Source of the DNA: Prorocentrum cordatum
Taxonomy: Eukaryota; Sar; Dinophyceae; Prorocentrales; Prorocentraceae
Direction of reading: 5' to 3'
Assembly: GCA_963575745.1 (NCBI GenBank)
Contig: CAUYUJ010015505.1
Location: 629,896-693,895 of the forward strand
Length of the DNA stretch: 64,000 nucleotides
Within the stretch, counting starts at the first letter, position 1. Each line of letters begins with the position of its first letter. Shown in pieces: positions 1-10,863 of this stretch. Below the pieces are notes generated by a model. The model was not told where the DNA came from. It saw only the letters and a list, made by a program, of their open reading frames with translations, and searched no databases. Made by a program: the position numbers and the translations under genes.

Positions 1-1000
1 TAAGGTCGCCGCGGAGTGCGCGAATGCGCTGCGCGGACATAGGGGCCCCGGCGATTCTCAGTGGCCCGAACAAATTAGCGTCAATTTAGAATGGAATGGA
101 GCAAAGAAGCGCAATGAAGGTCGGCTTGAGCCAAACGTGCCTGTGCCAAAATGGCGACATAAGGGGGGGCGAAAACGGGGGGCGGGGAAGTGGGGGCGGG
201 CTGGGCAGAAGGAGAGGGGGAGTAGGAAAGTAGGGGACCTGCCGGGAGGATGATGGGGGGAGCAAGGTCGAGGATGAGGGAGGGGGGGGGGGGGGGAGGG
301 CGAGGAGGGGGGGGGGGGGGGGGGGCAGAGGGGGCGAGGCTTCGTCCGCCCCCCCTTATCCTCAGCTCCCTCTACCTCCTCGTTCGCCCCCTCCTCTCTC
401 CTTCCCGCATCCTCTGCCTCCTCCTCGACGTAGTCTGTCTCCTCTACTCCCTCTATCCTTGACCCATCCTCTTTCGCCTTGCCCGCCCCCTCGTCCACTT
501 GCTCGCGCTGTTTCCAACTGCCCAGGCGGCGTCGCGCTCGGCGAGCAGCTCCCCGAAGGCTTCGCCTCGACCATCGCCCGGCCGCCCTCGCGCCTTCAGC
601 TCGAGGAGGTGGCGCCCCAACGCGTCACTTCACTGCGGCAGCGCGGAGACGGGGTAACGAGGACCTCCTATTCCTCTCCATTTTCTCCTCGCCCTCTTCA
701 TCGCCCCCCCGCATTCCACCCCCCCTCGCCCCCCGCGCCCCCGCCCCCCTCATCCCCGCCCCCCTCTTCCCCTCGCGCCCCCCCTCGCCCCCCCCCATGT
801 CGCCCCTCCCCGCTCCCCCCTTCACTTCTGATTTCCCCTCCTTCTACTCCCTTCCGCTCCTCCCATTCATAATCCGCCTCCGCCTCCTCGTTCCCCTCCA
901 TCTGCCCCTCTTTCTCCGCGCCCTTCCGCCCGCCCCCCCTCGGGCGCGCCCTCGAACGAGCAGCCCCCCGACAAGAAGCGGGGAAAAGGCGCCGACGGCA
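1..1000. other. C- and G-rich low-complexity DNA, no gene seen
   Basis: The stretch holds homopolymer-rich blocks: poly-G around 283-325 and C-rich runs around 690-960. Open frames on both strands are proline-, arginine- or glycine-rich by-products of this composition. It may be the distal end or intron of the minus-strand coding tract that follows. Confidence 0.6.
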
Positions 1001-1019
1001 GCGGAGGAGCCACTTCGTC

Positions 1020-1500
1020 TCCGTGGAAAAACGTCGCGTCACCTGGCAGGCGCGGCCCGGCCTGGTCGAGGGTCGCATGGTCTGCAGCGCCGACAGGGGT
1101 GCGAAGGACCGCGCCCTCGCCCCTGCCCTTGCCCCCGCCTGTGACCGCGGCGATCGCCCCTTTGGCGTCGGCCGCCATCTCCCGGGCGGCCGCCGCGCGC
1201 ACCTCGGCCTCCTGCCCCGTGTCCTCCGCGAGCGAGACGCCCCCCGGGGGGCTGGGTCGGCAGAGAGGGGGGGGGAGAGCGCGCGCCATAGTTTTCTGAC
1301 AGCGCCTAACAACTTGCACATGTGCTCGACGTTTTCCTCCGCGAGGACAGCGCTGAACATCGGGTGTGCCTTGAGCGACCGGTGGGCGAGGATCTCCGCG
1401 TGCCCCGCGTCGGCGGGGCCTGGAAGCGCAGTCGCCGCGAGGAGCTCGGCCGCCCCGACCTCCAAGGTCGGCGCCCCCAAATCAGCACCAACGTTGCGGA
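1020..1500 (-). pseudogene. Protein-like blocks, unknown family (distal part of the minus-strand tract)
   Basis: Two adjacent minus-strand blocks have ordinary, balanced protein composition. The first, about 1500-1285, contains 'NVGADLGAPTLEVGAAELL' and 'HPMFSAVLAEENVEHMCKLL'. The second, about 1280-1020, contains 'EDTGQEAEVRAAAAREMA' and 'LPGDATFFHGDEVAPPLP'. They lie in different frames. A CGCAG/GGG acceptor-like sequence on the minus strand sits just before the first block, next to a G-rich spacer, so an intron is possible. I do not recognise the family. That this is coding at all is an inference from composition. Confidence 0.3.
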
Positions 1501-1504
1501 TGGG

Positions 1505-1795
1505 CCCCCTGCGCAGGGAAGGCGGGGGGGCAAGTGGAGAAGGGGGGGGGGGGGGGGCGCGCGGGGCGCGGAGAGGGGGAGGGGGGGGGAGGGGCAAGCC
1601 TGCGGGGGGAGAACAAGGAGAGAGGGGGGGGATGATGGAGGGACGGGGCGAGGAGGGGCGAGGGGGGGGTTGCGGATGGGGGAGGGCAAACACGCCTTCA
1701 CCTCGCCTTCTTGCTTCACTCCGAGCGGGGGGGGGGCGCCGGCAAGGAGGGGGGCGAGGGCGCGAGGAAAATGGGCGACGAAGAGGGCGGGGGGG
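1505..1795. other. G-rich spacer, possible intron
   Basis: On the plus strand this is almost pure G runs with short A and C interruptions. It separates two minus-strand protein-like blocks and could be an intron of the same gene. I could not fix a donor site. Confidence 0.3.
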
Positions 1796-4515
1796 ATTTT
1801 GATTTCGCCGCGCGTCCCAAGGAAAGCTTTGCTCAGCCCCCTGAACGTGAACTCGGCAGCGTAGGCCGCGACGGGGTGCCCGACGGGCCCCTTCGCCCTC
1901 GCCGCGATGCCAGCGGGGCGCCCAACGCAGGCATTGTTGAAGTGCGCTGGCGGCGCTGCCTCGCAAGGGCGGCAGACCCAGTCGTCCCGGGGGGCGGGCT
2001 CCGCGTAGAACCACGTCGTGCGATCCCCACGCTCGAACCAGAAGTACCTGACATACTTGGTGATGCTAGGCGCAACTGTGGCGCGCGCGGCGCTGTGCTC
2101 CGAGACCGACAGAACGCGCCCGCCAGTCTTCAAGCCCGCGGTCGCATTGAAGAGGAACGCGCCTGGCTCGACCAGGAGCGCCAACCAGTTCGTCTGGAGA
2201 TCCTGATCCAGATGGCACGGAAAGGGCTCTACAAGTGGACTGCCCACGATGCCCACCGTGCAAATCAACGTCATGGGAGATCCCTGGCATCGACGGCATC
2301 CAAGTGGAAGCGCCCAATGTTGCCGCCCCATCCATGGCATATTCTGTCTTGGTCAAGGCGTGCGTCACGGGTGCCGACTCGAAGTGCGCCGCCACTCCTG
2401 GCACCGCGAAATCGGGCAGGCGGTGGCGCAGGCTCTGCAGCATACCGCCCCCAACGAGAAGTCACCAGCCGTGGACTTGAACGCGCTGTGCTTCATCGCG
2501 ACGGTCTTCGTCGTCTGCTCGTCCTCGAGGGTCGGCTTGGGCGGCGGCATCTCGGGCGCCTCCCAAACTCCACTCATCGCCGTGCGGCGGTACTTCGCCT
2601 GGCGACCCAAGGCGCCAGCCTTCGACTGCCTACCTTGGTCCTGGATCTCGCTGCGCGTCTCCTCGGCCGGCGCAGGCGCGCAACGCACCTTTGCAACCTC
2701 GCGCATCTCCTGCTGCTGCTTCGGCGGTGCCTCGGCGAAGTAGCACTCGAAGAAGCCAGCGAGCCACTCGCGAGAGATCACATTGCGAGGTCACATAGCC
2801 GTGCCAAATGCAGCCTCAAGGAATGGGTCGGCGCCGACGCGCTGCTCAAAATTGATTGTTCGATCCCAGACTTGTGCAATCCACTCCAGCCACTCCGGGT
2901 CCCCCGCCCTCGCTTCAGCGCCATTGCTCAACGCGCCCAGCATTCCCATGGGTGGACGCTCGGAGAAGACGCCCTTCTTCCCAATCCCTGCTGCGACGGG
3001 CTCCCACACGAAAGCGAAGGCCGTCTCCGCGATGGGTTCGTCTCCCTTGAAGCTCTGACCACCCTGGAAGTCGAACGACGACTGCAAGCCCAGCCTGAAA
3101 ATGAAGTCCTGGTCTTGCAAGATCGAAGGTCCTCTTGAGTCCGCCCTCGTAGGCCTGGTTGGACATGCCAACTATCCAATCGGAACAACCTCTCTGTGTC
3201 TTCCCCTGGCTGATCCCTGCCTGGCTAGCGACCTCGAAGACCTGGCCGCACCTGGCAACGATGTCCCCCAACTTGTAGGTCGACCCTGGTGGTCAACGCG
3301 GACGATGTTAGGCGCGCGTTGTTCGTCGTTTTCCGCCGTAGAGCCTCCGCGTTATGATCCGACAACGCCGCTGCTTTCCCCTCGTCTCCTGGGCCGCCTC
3401 CGTCCTCGCCACCTCCTTCAGCATCCGGCTTGACGGCTTCGGGGGCATCGATCGCGCCCTCTCCTCCGAAGTGCGGGATGTCTTTGGCTGAGAGGACGAC
3501 GCCCCCGGTGGTCCCGATGTGCATCAGGACCATGGCCATGACTCCAGCGCAGTGCTGGACTGTCTGGAACGTTCGCGACCAGCTCCCCCAACGACTCCTG
3601 GCATGCTTCACGCCCATGCTGTGGAAGACCGAGCTTTTCGGCTATATACCCCATATTGCATTGAATGTGAGGGTCGGCACCAAAGCCGACGACAAGGATG
3701 TGACCGAACATGTCGTGCGCAATCCACGGGTCGAACTCTTGGAAAGGCTTGAGCATCCAATTGAAATTATCTCGGACCTCCTGAACGGAGGCCAAGCACA
3801 CGCGGTAGTTAGCGACTGAATTCAATGGGCCATGTACCCACTGGAAGAAGACGGCCCACTCGTGAATGACAAAGTTGCTTCCACATGTAATCGACGCCTC
3901 GTGGCGGTTCCATTCCCAGCGGCGCGGGGGGGCGTAGATAACGCCCCACAAATGGGGATCCGATAGTGGGTTACCAGTTTGGAGGGCCATCCAGAGCTTC
4001 CACCACCAATCCATTGCTATAAGGATTGCCGCGCGAGTGGCCACGTAACTTCCAACCCGCGCCCCCATCACGCATACCCAGAACGCGCGAGCGCCTCGGC
4101 CTCTGCAGATGCGACGGCGGTGGCCGAACTTCGCCTCGAGGTGCGTGGGCTGCTCGATCATGGCGGCATTGTTCCCGTTGCGCACGCCGAATCTGAAGTC
4201 AATATCGTCTGCAACGTCGTCCAGGAGATCCTCGGACCGAAGTGCGCGGCCCAATTGCCGAATTACCCCGGGCGTTCACCTCGGCCAACAAATGTGGGCC
4301 ACTCTCACATGCACCATGCGACGACCCACATTGGGCCCAGCGCGCCAGGGCGCCATGCGTGCGCGGGCGCAACGAGTTGGGCGGGACGTTCGCGACGAAA
4401 GGGCACCATTGCCGGCAATTGCCCAGATCGCCGGCGCACTCAAGAGCATGCCAAAACCCATCTGACGCCACACCAGACAAGAAAGACTTGATGATGAGGA
4501 GGGCCCGATCCTTAT
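1796..4515 (-). pseudogene. Frame-broken protein-coding tract of unknown family
   Basis: Reading down the minus strand, protein-like sequence continues with almost no gap but changes frame several times. About 4515-4245 has 'DKDRALLIIKSFLSGVASDG'. About 4254-3570 is one open frame of roughly 230 residues rich in Trp, Phe and His, with 'FDPWIAHDMFGHILVVGFG'. About 3590-3330 has 'MAMVLMHIGTTGGVVLSAKD'. About 3271-3130 has 'QRGCSDWIVGMSNQAYEGG'. About 3130-2795 has 'FKGDEPIAETAFAFVWEP'. About 2781-2430 is Glu/Lys/Gln-rich. About 2443-2275 follows, and about 2275-1800 has 'KYVRYFWFERGDRTTWFYAE'. Breaks without spacers suggest indels rather than introns, hence a pseudogene or an intronless retrocopy. 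I recognise no domain. The opposite strand also has a 475-residue open frame (1711-3138), but it is Arg/Leu-rich like a typical antisense shadow. Confidence 0.4.
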
Positions 4516-4874
4516 CGCCCTTGCATCGGCGCGCCTGCGCGGGGCAACTGATTCCTGCGCGGCCCTTCCTCGGGCGCCCCTGCCCCCGCCCCCCGCCGCC
4601 CCTCTTGGCAACCACCTCTTGGGCGGAAGGGCGACGCGCGGGCCAGGAAGGGGGCGATCGGGCATTCGAGGGGAGGCTGCGCTGCCAAAATCAATCGCCC
4701 CACTCCTGGGTCCAGCGCGAAAACCAGGCCGCGAGGAGACGCGCGCTGATCTCGTCACTATGGCGCCATCTTGGGGTCGCACTCTAGAACGGGATCCGCG
4801 GGGCACTCAATGGCGCAGGACCTCGTGCTCGCTTCCAGGGCCACCCCAAAATGCACCCCAGCGTCGAGGGCGGT

Positions 4875-5155
4875 CTAAGTGGGAAAATCCTGCTTTGGAA
4901 ACGTCACAAGGAAGAAGGCGACAATGATAAGGAGGGTAAACAGGACCTCCTGCTTCTTGGTGAACTTGCGGGTCAGCCACTTCGCATGGGCATGGGCCCC
5001 CGCGTGGGAGGCGTCGAAGACGCGGTAAATTTCCGCAGGGCGTAGCCGTCGTTGTGCACGTCGGCTTCGGACCTGATGTCGACCTGCAAACCCGCGCCCC
5101 GGAGCGCCACCCGCGCCGCGTGCGCGACGTGGTCCGAAGCCCGCGAGGGCTCCAT
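4875..5155 (-). pseudogene. Fragment encoding one probable membrane segment
   Basis: Two overlapping minus-strand frames join near 5045. The first (from 5155) contains 'LQVDIRSEADVHNDGYALR'. The second continues with 'IYRVFDASHAGAHAHAKWL', a basic patch (TRKFTKKQ) and a clear hydrophobic stretch, LFTLLIIVAFFLVTF, then stops near 4875. A basic patch followed by about 15 hydrophobic residues fits one membrane segment with the positive side in the cytosol. The frame change means it is broken or spliced. It may belong to the same gene as the tract at 1.8-4.5 kb; between them (4516-4870) I see nothing else. Family unknown. Confidence 0.3.
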
Positions 5156-5425
5156 CCCACTGGGTGGGCCCGCAGGGCCTCGCCCAGTAGCCAGGGGGGC
5201 TCGGGCGGAAGATCCACCCCTGGTGGTGGCCCAGCCCCAGAGGCCAAAAGGCCTGCGTCAAAATGGCCTTTGCCCACGACGGCGACGACAACAGCTACGC
5301 GGCCAGGCCCCATCTAAGAGGTTCGGATTCGGCCTGGCCACCCCCCCTCCATTTCCCCGCCCGAGGACGCGCGCGACCCAGGAAAGGGGCGCCTGAGGAA
5401 ACGCGCCCTTCAGGAGACGGGCGAC

Positions 5426-6001
5426 TCATAACAAAAAGCGACGATCATCCTCATCGGCATCCTCGCCATAATCCTCCTCTCCCCCATCTTCCCCCTCCTT
5501 AGATGCATCCCCGTTCAGAGCTGTTGCCCAGGGCGCCAGCCGCGACAACGACGACGTCGACGACGACAATGTGGGCAGCGGCGACGACGATGGACACCCG
5601 AAAAAGTCAGCGCTGACAGTTTGCCCCTCTGCTCCCCGCGCGAGGGGGGGCGCGCGCTCGTCGTCGACGTCGTCGTCGCCGGCGCCCCTGTTGGAACTGC
5701 CGTCGTCGTCGTCGTTATCGTCGCTTTCTTGGTCGTCGCCGTCGCCGGCGACGCCGATGTCGGATCGGCGCGGTCGCAGCCGTTGCCGTCGTCGCCGACG
5801 TCGGCGTCGGCATCGGCGCCGGCGTCGTTGCGTGCGACTTCGATCAGGAGCGCGCCGCCAGCCCGCCCGAACGCGCGAGGGGGGGGCAGAAGGGGGCGCA
5901 TGGACGCGCGCCACATCGCTCGCGCCTCCGTGGATCAGGGGCAAAGCGAAGCGTGCTGAGCAACGGAGGTGGAGGGGCAAGAGAGGCCGGGCGCGGGCCA
6001 C
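5426..6001 (-). repeat. Imperfect GAC/GTC trinucleotide tract with an acidic/basic open frame
   Basis: Around 5540-5830 the sequence is dominated by GAC/GTC and CGC/GCG triplets. A minus-strand frame of 191 residues crosses it, with an Arg run, an Asp-rich run and a Glu/Asp-rich C-terminus ending EDDRRFLL. This may be a disordered part of a real protein or simply a repeat left open. I see no domain. From 6002 to 6249 nothing stands out. Confidence 0.35.
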
Positions 6002-6249
6002 GAGCAGGAGGCGGGGGGATGGCGTGATGATGATAACGGGGGAGGGGTTGCATGAGGATGGACGGGATTACGTTTCCTCGACATAGTGCTCATTGCGTTT
6101 GGCGCGCGCGCACCCCGTTGCCCCGCCGGGGCATCAACCGAACCTGGCACCACTGATCGCAGAGCGCCCCCCTCTAAGAGCTGAGCAAGAGTCCGCAGCC
6201 ACAGCCGCAGAGAGACGTGGCGCGTGAACCTATCTCCAAACATGCACAC

Positions 6250-6927
6250 TTATTTTGGCGGCGCTGGAGGGGCGAACGCTGCCTCGCCTCTCTTCGGCTT
6301 ATTGGCGGGATTCAGCCCGCACTCGGCGACGACGGCCTCGCGCTCGGTCTTGCCGTTGGCCTGCCCGTCGGAGCCGCTGGAAGGCGCGGCCCCGCCGCTC
6401 GCGTAGTCCGCGAGAGCCTCGACGTTGGCGCCGACGGCGCTGCCCATCTCGTAGCCCCCATGCTGGGCATCCACGAAGTTGAACTTGCCCGACCTGCGCT
6501 TCTGTTCCAGCAGGTTCATCAGCTGCCCCGTGGCCATTTGCCCCGGAGCACTTGATCCACCGACGGCATTTCGAAGGCCGAAAGCCGCCTTCGTCAACGG
6601 CAGCCTCGCTGCCACCACCGCGCTCGCCACTCCTGCCCAGCGCGTGAGCAGCGGGCCCGCCGGCTTCCTGAGCGCGCCGTTTTGCCGGAGGAATGCGCGG
6701 TCGCTCCAGCGCTGGTCAACGCGCAGCTCCGAAGTGCGCGGGGCAAATGTCGCGCGAACTTCCCCCGTCCAACGGCGTGTGATCGCGCGACCGGTGCCCG
6801 AGACGCTGAAGCTGTAGATGCCGCCATGTGCCCTCTTCTGGATCGAAGTCCTCGAGGTTGTCGTCGGCGCCGCGGCGTCCGTCGTCGTCGCGCGCCTCCG
6901 CCAGGGGCGCAGCCGCCCCCCCTCCAT
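6250..6927 (-). CDS. Hypothetical protein, C-terminal exon candidate
   Basis: This minus-strand open frame of 225 codons has balanced composition over its C-terminal half, for example 'GQLMNLLEQKRRSGKFNFVD', then 'GGYEMGSAVGANVEALADY', ending in a Pro/Ala-rich tail (FAPPAPPK) and a stop at 6250. The N-terminal part before 'GGIYSFSVSGTGRAI' is low-complexity Thr/Arg and probably not coding. I recognise no domain, signal peptide or membrane segment. It may be the last exon of a gene that includes the block at 6997-7371, about 70 bases upstream in the transcript direction. Confidence 0.3.
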   Translation of the reverse strand: MEGGRLRPWRRRATTTDAAAPTTTSRTSIQKRAHGGIYSFSVSGTGRAITRRWTGEVRATFAPRTSELRVDQRWSDRAFLRQNGALRKPAGPLLTRWAGVASAVVAARLPLTKAAFGLRNAVGGSSAPGQMATGQLMNLLEQKRRSGKFNFVDAQHGGYEMGSAVGANVEALADYASGGAAPSSGSDGQANGKTEREAVVAECGLNPANKPKRGEAAFAPPAPPK

Positions 6928-6996
6928 CGAGCCCGCCGCCCTCGCCGCGACCCCCGCTCAAGAACTCAAATTGAAACCTCCATCCTCGACAACAAC

Positions 6997-7371
6997 TCAA
7001 AAGCGACCCCCAGCCAAAACGTTGAACGCGAGCGCTGCCAACAACATCGGCGGGGGGCACTGCGGGGCGGAGAGGGGCCGGGGGAACGCTCGCGCCCCCG
7101 GCGCCTTGATGAGCACGACGGCGACGGCCCTGTCGTCGCGATCAGCGCCGTCGATACGCACGCCCCCGCTCAGCGTCGTGAAAAGCTCGAAGAGGCGAAG
7201 GAGCATCGCGCGATTCTTTTCGCGGGCGCCCCCGATGAGCAAAGCGCCCTGGTTCTCGATGCCGAAGGCAACGGGCTCGCGCAAGCTCAAAGCGGGGCGC
7301 AACATCTTGACGCCCGCGCCCTTCAGCAAGTTATTGTCGCGGTCCCAAGGGCTGTCGCTGAAGTTGGCCAC
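6997..7371 (-). CDS. Hypothetical protein, internal exon candidate
   Basis: A 124-codon minus-strand frame contains 'FSDSPWDRDNNLLKGAG', 'VAFGIENQGALLIGGAR' and 'LLRLFELFTTLSGGVRIDG'. Further upstream, on other frames, short blocks (7450-7370, with 'DKPVSEIDRDEERAATEL'; 7680-7480, with 'KVEQGMIWHGALQPVGVEI') look like continuations. The middle has the layout of the Walker-A region of an ABC transporter up to the 'VRIDG' position, but the GKS/T residues are absent, so I do not assign that family. Frame changes argue for exons or decay. Confidence 0.3.
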   Translation of the reverse strand: MANFSDSPWDRDNNLLKGAGVKMLRPALSLREPVAFGIENQGALLIGGAREKNRAMLLRLFELFTTLSGGVRIDGADRDDRAVAVVLIKAPGARAFPRPLSAPQCPPPMLLAALAFNVLAGGRF

Positions 7372-7871
7372 GCCCTTGGGCGCCCCTCTGGCAGCTCCGT
7401 CGCCGCGCGCTCCTCGTCGCGGTCAATTTCGGACACGGGTTTGTCCTGGATCGCGCCCGAGGTTTTTTTCTGTGGGGGGCCTTGGACGCGATCTCCACGC
7501 CGACGGGCTGCAGCGCGCCATGCCAGATCATGCCCTGCTCCACCTTGTGCGAGCGGGCGCTGTCAGACCGAAGGACAGTGGTCGCGCTCTCGAACCTGTC
7601 GGCGTCGCGCAACTCCCTCGCGCGCGTCTCTGCCCTGGCCGCCCGTTGGGCTGTTGTCAGGCCCGCCTCCGGTGGCATGGCCAAGGCGCGAAGCAAACGA
7701 GATCGAACAGAGTCGCTTGAGCACAAATGGCTACGGCACGATGATGACCGTGTTATGTTCGTGGCAGCGAATGCCGTTTACGTTTATCTTCGCCCTTGGC
7801 GGTGGCCGGATGTAGCTGGTAACCACGACACAAACGTGCACAACTGCCTAGTGGTCATCACCGCGGTGTTA

Positions 7872-8827
7872 AAGACAGCGGTCCCAATGACTAGATAAGA
7901 CACAGAACGTACGCAAGCATCTATCCCCAACCCCACAAATTACTACCGCTCCAAATACGTAATAATATGTTAGGAGCAGGAACATACGCGCGAAACCACG
8001 GAAGCAATAGCACCACTGTTCATTCAAAAAATTCGGGCACGCATCAACCTGTGCACCCGAAGTGGCACGCGCACGACGCGCACCAACGAAACACCCCCCC
8101 AAGGCCACGATCGAGGTCGGACCCGAAGCGAGGGATAATAACACATCATCAACGCCTTTGGGCGCCACGATAGTGGCAGCGATTCGCGCCGCCCAGAGAG
8201 GCGCAATGCGAACGCGAAATGGCGCGCCCAACGCATGAAGCGCGCACAGGATTCACCCGCCCGAAGAGTTTCTGGACAACGAATGCGACGCCTGCGCCGC
8301 TGTTGGCCAGGAGATCGCAGCGCTGCGCGCTGTCTCAAGCCGGGGCCACCGTGCTCAGGATCAGGGCGCCCCGCTGACGAGGTGGAGGGCCCGAAACGCC
8401 ACCGACGCCATAGGACGCGAATCCGAGGTTGGGAAAAGCGCGTCGCGCACTTCGCCGCGAAACCATCCATCGCCGCGTAAGCACGCGGAGCTGCGCGTGG
8501 GCACGGCGTCGCCCCGCCCAGGGCGAAGGCGTTCTGCGCGGCGACATGCGCCATGGTCGCCGACGCACAGGGCGACCATCAGTGCCCGCGCAAACGTGAC
8601 GTTGCCTTACCACCGTTGGCGCGCCAGCGGAATCGAGTCGTTCGAAGCGCGCAGTCGCTGCGACAAACCGTTGGAATGGTTCATCTTGTACATTTCCCAA
8701 GGGGGAGGGGGCCTACCAAGGGCCCCGTCTCCCCCGCCCCCATCGAGCCTCCTTCGAAAATCCGTCAACAGCATCAACAGCAGCAACCACCAAAAACATC
8801 AATAATCAGTTTAATATTGTTCGCGCT
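7872..8827. other. No gene recognised
   Basis: Short minus-strand frames between about 8000 and 8700 look weakly protein-like but switch frame repeatedly, and none is convincing. No RNA gene or repeat family is obvious here. Confidence 0.5.
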
Positions 8828-9330
8828 TGTGTGCCAGCGTGCCACTCAACACGTATATCCCAAACCTCGGTACCCGCCCGCTTCGTCTTCGATCGTGCCC
8901 CCTTGGGAGTATATAGTCCTTACCAGCCAAGTGCATGTAGCGCAGCCTGTAGAAAAAAAAAGGCAAAAGAGGACGGATGCAAGGGGGAGGGAAAGGGATG
9001 GAGCACGAGAGAAATTAGCAGGAGGGGGGCTGAACACACAAGGTGGAACCAGACGGGCAGATCGGGAGCGGGTGGGCCGGGAAGGCGGGCCCAGGCGGCC
9101 AGGTCGAACAGGTGGGTTGCTGAAGCGTGATTCATACATGAGTCGCGAGTCTCGAGCGATAGCGCAATTCCCAAATAACTCGTGAGGAAAGATCAGAACG
9201 AGAAAATGATTCCTGAATGTCGAGGGCGCGGCGTCGGAATAAATTGAGGAAGTCCCACGGGAGAGCGCGATGTTGGAATCTATTGTGAGGAAATATCCGG
9301 CGGGAGCCGTTGTTGTTGTATCCCGGAAGC
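8828..9330 (+). repeat. Dispersed composite repeat, copy 1
   Basis: It starts near the block CTTCGTCTTCGATCGT followed by CCCCCTTGGG (8881-8908). It runs through an A-rich stretch and a short GC-rich part (9055-9120), then a degenerate part with GCGAGTCTCGAGCGATAGCG and GTGAGGAAA motifs. It ends near CGGGAGCCGTTGTTGTTG (9301-9318). The same blocks occur in the same order at 33.1-34.07 kb, and the last ones again at 35.23-35.35 kb. Confidence 0.5.
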
Positions 9331-9348
9331 CAGAGGCACAGTCTGAAC

Positions 9349-9520
9349 ATGAAGAATTCCCCTCTTTTTTATACAAAAAAGAAAACAAACGCTGCGAGGT
9401 GGCACTTCCATTAAAGAAACACTACGCGCACGGACCAACAATACAAGAATCAGGAGTCACTCCGCACCGCAGAATCCCACCTCAGCCACGCACCCAGGAA
9501 CAGTGTATGGCCGCTCGGCC
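9349..9520 (+). repeat. Dispersed repeat, copy 1
   Basis: About 60 bases (roughly 9455-9515) containing 'CCACCTCAGCCACGCAC' and 'AGGAACAGTGTATG' match 36095-36155 at about three quarters of positions by eye. Both copies sit just upstream of a microsatellite, (TG)n here and (CTC)n there. Confidence 0.4.
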
Positions 9521-9578
9521 TCCTCATTCTGATATACATGTATGTACGTACAACTATAACCAAACGCAAGCGATGCAG

Positions 9579-9790
9579 TGTGTCTGCGTGGGTGCGTGTG
9601 TGTATATGTGTGTGTGTGTGGGTGTGCGTGTGCGTGTGCGTGTGCGTGTGCGTGTGCGTGTGCGTGCGTGTGCGCGTGCGTGTGCGTGTGCGTGTGCGTG
9701 TGCGTGCGTGTGCGCGTGCGTGTGCGCGTGTGCGTGTGCGCGCGTGCGTGTGCGTGTGCGTGTGCGTGTGTGTGTGTGTGTGTTGTGTGT
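9579..9790. repeat. (TG)n / (TGTGCG)n microsatellite
   Basis: About 210 bases of alternating TG and TGCG units. Open frames across it are dipeptide artefacts. Confidence 0.95.
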
Positions 9791-9879
9791 GCGGGGGGGG
9801 GGAGAGCCGCTCCTCCGACTGACTCCGCCGCGTCGCTGCGCGCTGGGCGGCGACGCGCGACGCCGAAGAATGTGCGCGG

Positions 9880-10230
9880 AGGGGGGGGGGGGAGGAGGGG
9901 GGGGAGGAGGGGGGGAGGCGGAGGGAGGAGGGAGGCGAGGAGCGGATGGGGGGTAGGAGGGGGGGAGGCGAGGAAGGAGGAGGGAGGCGGGCGAGGAGGG
10001 TGCGGGAGGGGAGAAGGCGGAGGGGGAGGAGGCAAGGAGGGGAGGAGGCGGAGAGGGATGGAGTCGAGGAAGGTGGAGGCGGAGGGAAGATGAGCGAGAG
10101 AAAGGGGGAACACAGGGAAGAGGACGAGGAGAAGAGCAGGAGGCAGAGTAGTGGCAGGACGAAGCCCGGGATGAGAGAAGGACGGCGCAGTCTGGAAAAG
10201 GGAGGATGAAGAGGAGCAGGAGGAGGAGCA
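9880..10230. repeat. Purine-rich GGA/GGAGG tract
   Basis: The tract is mostly GGAGG, GAGGA and G runs, and grades into less regular AG-rich DNA after 10080. The Ser/Pro-rich frames on the minus strand are artefacts of it. Confidence 0.85.
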
Positions 10231-10277
10231 GGAGGAGCAAGAGCACGAGGGGGAAGGCGACGTTTGCGCCATGCGTT

Positions 10278-10863
10278 GGGAAACCAAATGGTACCGATAC
10301 TGCGAATCCCTGGACCTCTCCGTGGGTGCGCTTTGACCAGGATGTCGAGGCGAATCCAGCGGTGGCGACCAGGGCCTCCCAGGAGGCCCAAAGAGAGGGA
10401 AAATAAGGGAAGGGTAGCGGTATGGATACGTTTCCCTCCTCCGAACGTGGCGACATCCGAATGTGGCGACAACGACGGTGAAGACAACGGAGACCCAAGG
10501 CCGCGGGCGCCTCGGCCAGGGCCCGGTGACGCCCCGCGCGGGGCCGCCCCTCCGCGGCTCCTGGCCAATTCGAGCCAAATGGGGCGCGGGCGATCGGATC
10601 GGCGCCGGGCGCGCCAATGACGTGTTCGTGGGAATGGCGCGCAAGGCAACCCGGAGAGGAGGGGAATGGCACGGAGGATGTGGATCGGAGGAGGCAAGGG
10701 TACCCATACCGCTACTCTTCCCTCCGTCTTCCCCCTCTTTTGGGGGGCCTCCTGGGAGGCCCTAGTCGGCACCACTGGATTCGCCTCGACCTTCTGGTCA
10801 GAACGCACCCGGGGAGACGGGAGAGGTCCGGCGAGTAGCGGTATAGTTACCACTTGGTTCCCC
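10278..10863. mobile_element. Small inverted-repeat element with arms of about 170 bp
   Basis: The left arm (10278-10444) and the right arm (10685-10863) are reverse complements at about 80% by eye. Both carry the blocks GAGGCGAATCCAG, AGGGCCTCCCAGGAGGCC and GTAGCGGTATGG. The loop of about 240 bases is GC-rich and encodes nothing I recognise. No target duplication was identified, so it may be a non-autonomous foldback element or a local inverted duplication. Confidence 0.55.

Noticed and set aside
1711-3138. 475-residue uninterrupted plus-strand frame
   Set aside because: It is Arg/Leu/His/Ala-rich with runs such as LLGRRRR and LLLLLRR, typical of the antisense of GC-rich coding sequence. 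The opposite strand reads more like protein.
7060-7240. ABC-transporter nucleotide-binding domain
   Set aside because: Spacing from 'IGGAREKNRA' to 'VRIDG' resembles the Walker-A region, but GKS/T is absent and no signature or Walker-B motif follows.
10570-10592. Third spliced-leader-like match (CGAGCCAAATGGGGCG)
   Set aside because: Only about 15 of 21 positions match and a gap is needed. No gene-like sequence follows.
9450-10853. Minus-strand frames of more than 370 residues
   Set aside because: They are Ser/Pro/His/Thr dipeptide runs produced by the GGA and TG repeats.
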